Source of the DNA: DAOUJW01 sp034421015
GTDB taxonomy: Bacteria > Chloroflexota > Dehalococcoidia > Lucifugimonadales > UBA2985
NCBI GenBank assembly: GCA_034421015.1
Contig: DAOUKT010000024.1
Span: 1-64,000 of the forward strand
Length of the DNA stretch: 64,000 bases
Reading direction: 5' to 3'
A program made the position numbers and the translations under genes. The notes under the pieces are model-generated. The model had not been told where the DNA came from. It worked only from the letters and a program-made list of their open reading frames with translations, and ran no database searches. Positions 60,903 through 64,000 of this stretch are shown one piece after another. Numbering within the stretch: the first letter of the stretch is position 1; each line of letters begins with the position of its first letter.

Positions 60903-60953
60903 CCTGAAGGCTGTCCGGCCTCGCGTCATCCCATGTGACTGCTGCACCCGCTA
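60901..60953. repeat. 53-bp direct repeat, right copy
   Basis: Partner of 60721-60773. It includes the sco1 stop codon (complement of CTA at 60951-60953), so the left copy looks like a duplicated sco1 3' boundary. Confidence 0.85.
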
Positions 60954-61595
60954 CCCCGCCAGCCTGCGGATGTCTCCGAGTACCAGGTCCATATCCCACT
61001 CCGCCGCGCCGTCGTAGTAGGCCCTCACCTGCCCTGCGCCGTCTACCAGGGCCAGCCTGTTGGTGTGGACGACGTTGTACTCATGGACGTGGACTGAGCC
61101 GTCCGCGTGAACGTGATCCAGCTTCTGCGGCACCTCCGTGTACGCCAGCTTGAAGCCGTCGGTTACGATTCCCTCCATCTCCTCCGGCGTTCCCGTCAGG
61201 AAGAGCCAGGCGTCGTGGTCGGCTCCGTAGCGCTCAGCGTACTCCAAGAGGATATCCTGAGTATCGTACTCGGGGTCTACGGAGAAGGAGAGCAGGACGA
61301 CGTCCTCACCCAGGAGGCCGTCCTCCTTCAGCCTCTCCTGCACCTGGGCCATGCGAGGGGTCAGCGTGAGGCAGAACTCGGTGCAGTTGGTGAAAATGAA
61401 GTTGGCGAGGACTACCCTGCCCTCCAGGTCGTCTGAGGCCACGGTGCGGCCCATCTGGTCGGTCAGGGAGAACGGTGGAATTTCGTAGTATACGGGCAGT
61501 TCCTCGGCGGAGCAGGCCATGACCACGGGAGCCAGAAGCAGGAGTGCGCCGACGAGCCATCCCCTCGCCCCGACGATACGGGGATCAGGCCACAA
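60951..61595 (-). CDS. SCO1/SenC copper chaperone for cytochrome oxidase
   Basis: 214 residues, thioredoxin-like fold with an N-terminal hydrophobic segment ending VVMAC (possible lipoprotein). Copper ligands: CxxxC in FTNCTEFCLTL and a later His in VVHTNRLALVD. It delivers copper to the CuA site of cytochrome c oxidase. TTG 61595 lies inside the ctaB stop region, so coupling to ctaB is likely; the start is uncertain because no ATG or GTG fits. Confidence 0.88.
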   Translation of the reverse strand: MWPDPRIVGARGWLVGALLLLAPVVMACSAEELPVYYEIPPFSLTDQMGRTVASDDLEGRVVLANFIFTNCTEFCLTLTPRMAQVQERLKEDGLLGEDVVLLSFSVDPEYDTQDILLEYAERYGADHDAWLFLTGTPEEMEGIVTDGFKLAYTEVPQKLDHVHADGSVHVHEYNVVHTNRLALVDGAGQVRAYYDGAAEWDMDLVLGDIRRLAG

Positions 61596-62499
61596 GCGCT
61601 CTATCCAGCACCAGGCCCAGGAACAGGGCCGCAAGGTAGAATGTGGAGTACCGAAATAGCCTGATGGCCCACACCTTCTCAAGCGTCCGATAGAGCTGTA
61701 CGGAAAGGGCCACGAAGAGAACGCCCAGAACAACGGCTGTCACCAGGTACAGCGTCCCAAACAGGCCCAGGAAGGCGGGCAGCGCCGTCAGGGCCAGCAG
61801 AAAGACTGAGTACAGAAAGGTCTGTCTTGCCGTCTCCCTGTCGCCCAGCACCACCGGCAGCATGGGTATGTTCACCTTGCTGTAGTCGTCCTTGAAGACC
61901 ATCATCAGCGCATAGGCGTGGGGCGGCGTCCAGAAGAACACGATGAGAAACAGGAATATCGACGACAGGTCGATGCTGCCCGTCACCGCTACCCATCCAA
62001 TCAGCGGCGGAAACGCGCCGGCCGCGCCCCCCACAACCACGTTCTGGTGGGTCCTCCGCTTCAGGTATACGCTGTAGATCAGCACGTAGTACACCCAGGC
62101 CGCCGCGCCCAGCCCTGCGACCAGTGGGCTGATCATGAGAAACAGGGGCACCGACGCCAGGCTGATGGCTATGCTGAAGACCAGTGCGTTCCTGGGCGCG
62201 ACCTGGCCCAGGGGAAGCGGTCGGCGACTGGTGCGGGCCATTGCCACGTCCAGCTCCCGGTCCAGGTAGCAGTTGAACGCGCCCGCGCCGCCGGAGCACA
62301 GGTAGCCGCCCAGCAGCAGGATACCGGCCTTGCTCCAGTCCACCGCGCCCCCGTTGGCCGCCAGCATCCCGGCGGCTGTGCTGATGAGAAGCAGAACGGC
62401 AATCCTGGGCTTGGTCAGCCGGAAATACACCCTGGCCGTTCCCAGCAGACGGGGGTAGAGGGCGGCGGCAGGCCCGGTCGACGGGAAGTAGGTCTTCAC
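61585..62499 (-). CDS. ctaB: Protohaem IX farnesyltransferase (haem O synthase)
   Basis: 304 residues, UbiA-type prenyltransferase with nine helices. The first Asp motif is NCYLDRELDVAMART, and the second region is DDYSKVNIPMLPVV. It adds farnesyl to haem B to make haem O, using the prenyl diphosphate made by genes such as that at 33794. GTG 62499 overlaps the ctaA stop as GTGA and has GGGAG upstream. Reading further 5' gives a shadow of ctaA. Confidence 0.93.
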   Translation of the reverse strand: MKTYFPSTGPAAALYPRLLGTARVYFRLTKPRIAVLLLISTAAGMLAANGGAVDWSKAGILLLGGYLCSGGAGAFNCYLDRELDVAMARTSRRPLPLGQVAPRNALVFSIAISLASVPLFLMISPLVAGLGAAAWVYYVLIYSVYLKRRTHQNVVVGGAAGAFPPLIGWVAVTGSIDLSSIFLFLIVFFWTPPHAYALMMVFKDDYSKVNIPMLPVVLGDRETARQTFLYSVFLLALTALPAFLGLFGTLYLVTAVVLGVLFVALSVQLYRTLEKVWAIRLFRYSTFYLAALFLGLVLDRALVA

Positions 62500-63452
62500 G
62501 GCGCAACTCCCAGCTTGGCCCTGCCGGCGACGTAGTACGGCTCCTCCAACTCCGATTCGCCGTTCCACAATCTCCCGATGAACAGCATTGTGACTGCGAA
62601 AAACAGGATCGCCGCGACCAGGTGCGCTGCCCTGATTTCGTTGGGGAGCTGCAGAAGGACGTTTCCCATGCCAAGGGCTATCTGCACGGTCAGCAGGGCC
62701 GCAGCCAGCGATGTCGCCTGCTTCACGCCGATATGACCCAGCCTGCGCGCCCTGACAAACGCCACCAGCATTACCACGCCAACGGTGAACGCGGCCACCC
62801 TGTGGGCCATGTGGACCCACTGCACAGGCGCATTGCCCGCCAGTGAGGTCCCACAGAACGGTATCGATGTGCAGGCCAGGGACGCCCCCTCGGTCCGGGT
62901 GACGTAGGCGCCCGAGAGAATCACAATAAAGGCGGCGGCCGCCAGAAGTACGATGAGCCGCCGGAGGCCGTCCCACGTGCCGTCAAGTTCCATATCTATA
63001 GTCTGAGGTCTCACCGGAGACATCGTCCTGGCAACCACGACCGCAAGCACTCCAACCAGGCTTGTGGCGATTGCTGTGTGTATGAGGGCCACCAGCGGGC
63101 TTATCTCGGACAGCACGGTGTAGGCCCCGAATCCGGCCTGGACTACAATCAGCACAGCCGAGACCACAACCAGGTGCATTGTGACGCCGCGCGTCCCGAA
63201 GCGGGCGAAGGCCGACGCCACCATGAGGACGGTGAAAAGCCCGGCTACGGCCGCCGAAAGCCTGTGGATGTACTCCAACCAGGACTCCAGCACCCACGGA
63301 GGAATCACCTGGCCGTAGCACAGGGGCCAGTCCGGGCAGCCCAGACCGGAGCCTGTCACCCGGACAACGCCTCCCATGGTCACCGCCAGCAGCGAACTGA
63401 CCAGGGTGGCCAGCGCCATCGCCGGAAACATACGCTTCAGTACCATCCCCAT
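62496..63452 (-). CDS. ctaA: Haem A synthase
   Basis: 318 residues, eight helices. Haem ligand histidines appear in YIHRLSA, LIHTAIA, VHMAHRVAA and RAAHLVAA. The two extracellular Cys pairs are both kept (CPDWPLC and CTSIPFC). It oxidises haem O to haem A for the terminal oxidase. ATG 63452 is chosen; a second ATG lies two codons downstream. Part of the ctaG-ctaA-ctaB-sco1 run. Confidence 0.93.
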   Translation of the reverse strand: MGMVLKRMFPAMALATLVSSLLAVTMGGVVRVTGSGLGCPDWPLCYGQVIPPWVLESWLEYIHRLSAAVAGLFTVLMVASAFARFGTRGVTMHLVVVSAVLIVVQAGFGAYTVLSEISPLVALIHTAIATSLVGVLAVVVARTMSPVRPQTIDMELDGTWDGLRRLIVLLAAAAFIVILSGAYVTRTEGASLACTSIPFCGTSLAGNAPVQWVHMAHRVAAFTVGVVMLVAFVRARRLGHIGVKQATSLAAALLTVQIALGMGNVLLQLPNEIRAAHLVAAILFFAVTMLFIGRLWNGESELEEPYYVAGRAKLGVAP

Positions 63453-63564
63453 TTCCAGTTTCTAGCTTCTCCCCTATCTTGCCCCGACCTCACCGGAGGC
63501 CGGTGTCCATGTTTCGCAACGGAGGGCCTCGGCAGGCCCCAGCGAAGTATCGCTCAACACCCCA

Positions 63565-64000
63565 TTAGGAGGTCGGTTGAAATTCCGGGATTTGTTCCCG
63601 CTCCTCTCTGTAGAACCACCTCAGGAAAAGGATGCAGATGGCCGGCAGGAACACCGACAGCCAGGACACCTTCATGATGATCCCGCCCATCTGCTGGTCG
63701 GCCAGCGGGGGGATGTCCCAAATCCTGGGCGTAGTCTCATAGAACGGGTAGAGCACGTCGTTGGAAAAGGTCAGAGCGGCGAATAGCGGCGTCTGTGAAA
63801 TGGACAAGGCCACCAGATAGAGAATCTGGGCCGGATACGATATGCGCGGCGCCTCCGGCAAGGGGCTCAGCACAGGCCACCAGGCGATCACCGCTGCGGA
63901 CATGAACAGCAGATGTTCGATTATGTGTACCGGATGTTCTTTCAGCGCGCCCTCGTAGAAGATGGGGAAATGCCACAGGTTCAGGACAACGTTGAAGATC
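63565..64000 (-). CDS. ctaG: Cytochrome c oxidase assembly factor CtaG, 5' end outside window
   Basis: The frame stays open to the window edge. Sequence upstream of the first internal Met (63903) continues in family style: LNLWHFPIFYEGALKEHPVH, IIEHLLFMSAAVIAWW. It matches the caa3-type CtaG membrane family, which places CuB in the oxidase. It has several helices here, and its C-terminus ends EEREQIPEFQPTS. 112 bp separate it from ctaA; the oxidase subunit genes probably lie beyond the edge. Confidence 0.85.
   Translation of the reverse strand, partial: IFNVVLNLWHFPIFYEGALKEHPVHIIEHLLFMSAAVIAWWPVLSPLPEAPRISYPAQILYLVALSISQTPLFAALTFSNDVLYPFYETTPRIWDIPPLADQQMGGIIMKVSWLSVFLPAICILFLRWFYREEREQIPEFQPTS

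Noticed and set aside
63522..63540. GGGCCT/AGGCCC hairpin between ctaG and ctaA as a terminator
   Set aside because: Stem of six with no T-run on either strand; the genes are likely cotranscribed.

Overview
The window looks like chromosome from a high-GC, aerobic, probably free-living member of the Chloroflexota (best guess the Dehalococcoidia/SAR202 side). This rests on the style of the gene content: many lipoproteins with long Pro/Thr linkers, a T-box leader ahead of ilvB, squalene genes of hpnCDE type, and intergenic spacers full of small hairpin repeats. No rRNA or marker tree is available here, so the assignment is inference. Genes lie on both strands in short operons. No prophage, transposase or CRISPR array was seen.

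Layout. 1-4 kb: tRNA-Ala, mobA, and a minus-strand nitrite/nitrate block (5'-truncated nirB, Rieske nirD, narK) whose 5' edge is a sharp junction with AT-richer DNA. 4-16 kb: ilvA, nudC, a divergent pair that together make a rifampin-phosphotransferase/PEP-synthase-like enzyme, an MFS carrier, a 5'-nucleotidase-type lipoprotein, a cupin, a GPP34 protein and a cytochrome c. 16-22 kb: amt, a HExxH lipoprotein, an orphan family-5 solute-binding protein and a DUF502 protein. 22-28 kb: a five-gene signalling operon (STAS, response regulator-PP2C phosphatase, anti-sigma-type kinase, periplasmic-binding lipoprotein, histidine kinase). 28-35 kb: an epimerase, a class II aldolase and a squalene operon (polyprenyl synthase, YjbQ, hpnC, hpnD, hpnE).

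35-43.3 kb is the accessory region: sbcD, hicA-hicB plus an orphan hicB, an AIPR-family gene, a DUF2283 gene, and an unusual protein with an N-terminal HNH nuclease and a DGQHK motif. The AIPR and HNH genes are visibly richer in A+T than the housekeeping gene glyQS that lies between them. 43.3-49.5 kb: a T-box-controlled ilvB-ilvN-ilvC block and leuA, with two unknown small genes wedged between ilvC and leuA; with ilvA these cover much of the branched-chain amino acid pathway. 49.5-55.6 kb: a clan AA aspartic protease, two ABC permeases (one with a decayed coupling loop), a short acyl-CoA dehydrogenase, fur and a YceI lipoprotein. 55.6-58.4 kb: an ATP-grasp/transglutaminase/alpha-E operon. 58.6-64 kb: dnaN, a membrane protein, and sco1-ctaB-ctaA-ctaG for haem A synthesis and cytochrome oxidase assembly, the last gene running off the window edge.

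Most promising for novelty: the HNH-DGQHK protein in its defence-like setting, the five-gene signalling operon that joins a binding protein and histidine kinase to a partner-switching module, and the split divergent phosphotransferase. Dispersed composite hairpin elements (four copies) are the main unexplained non-coding structure.
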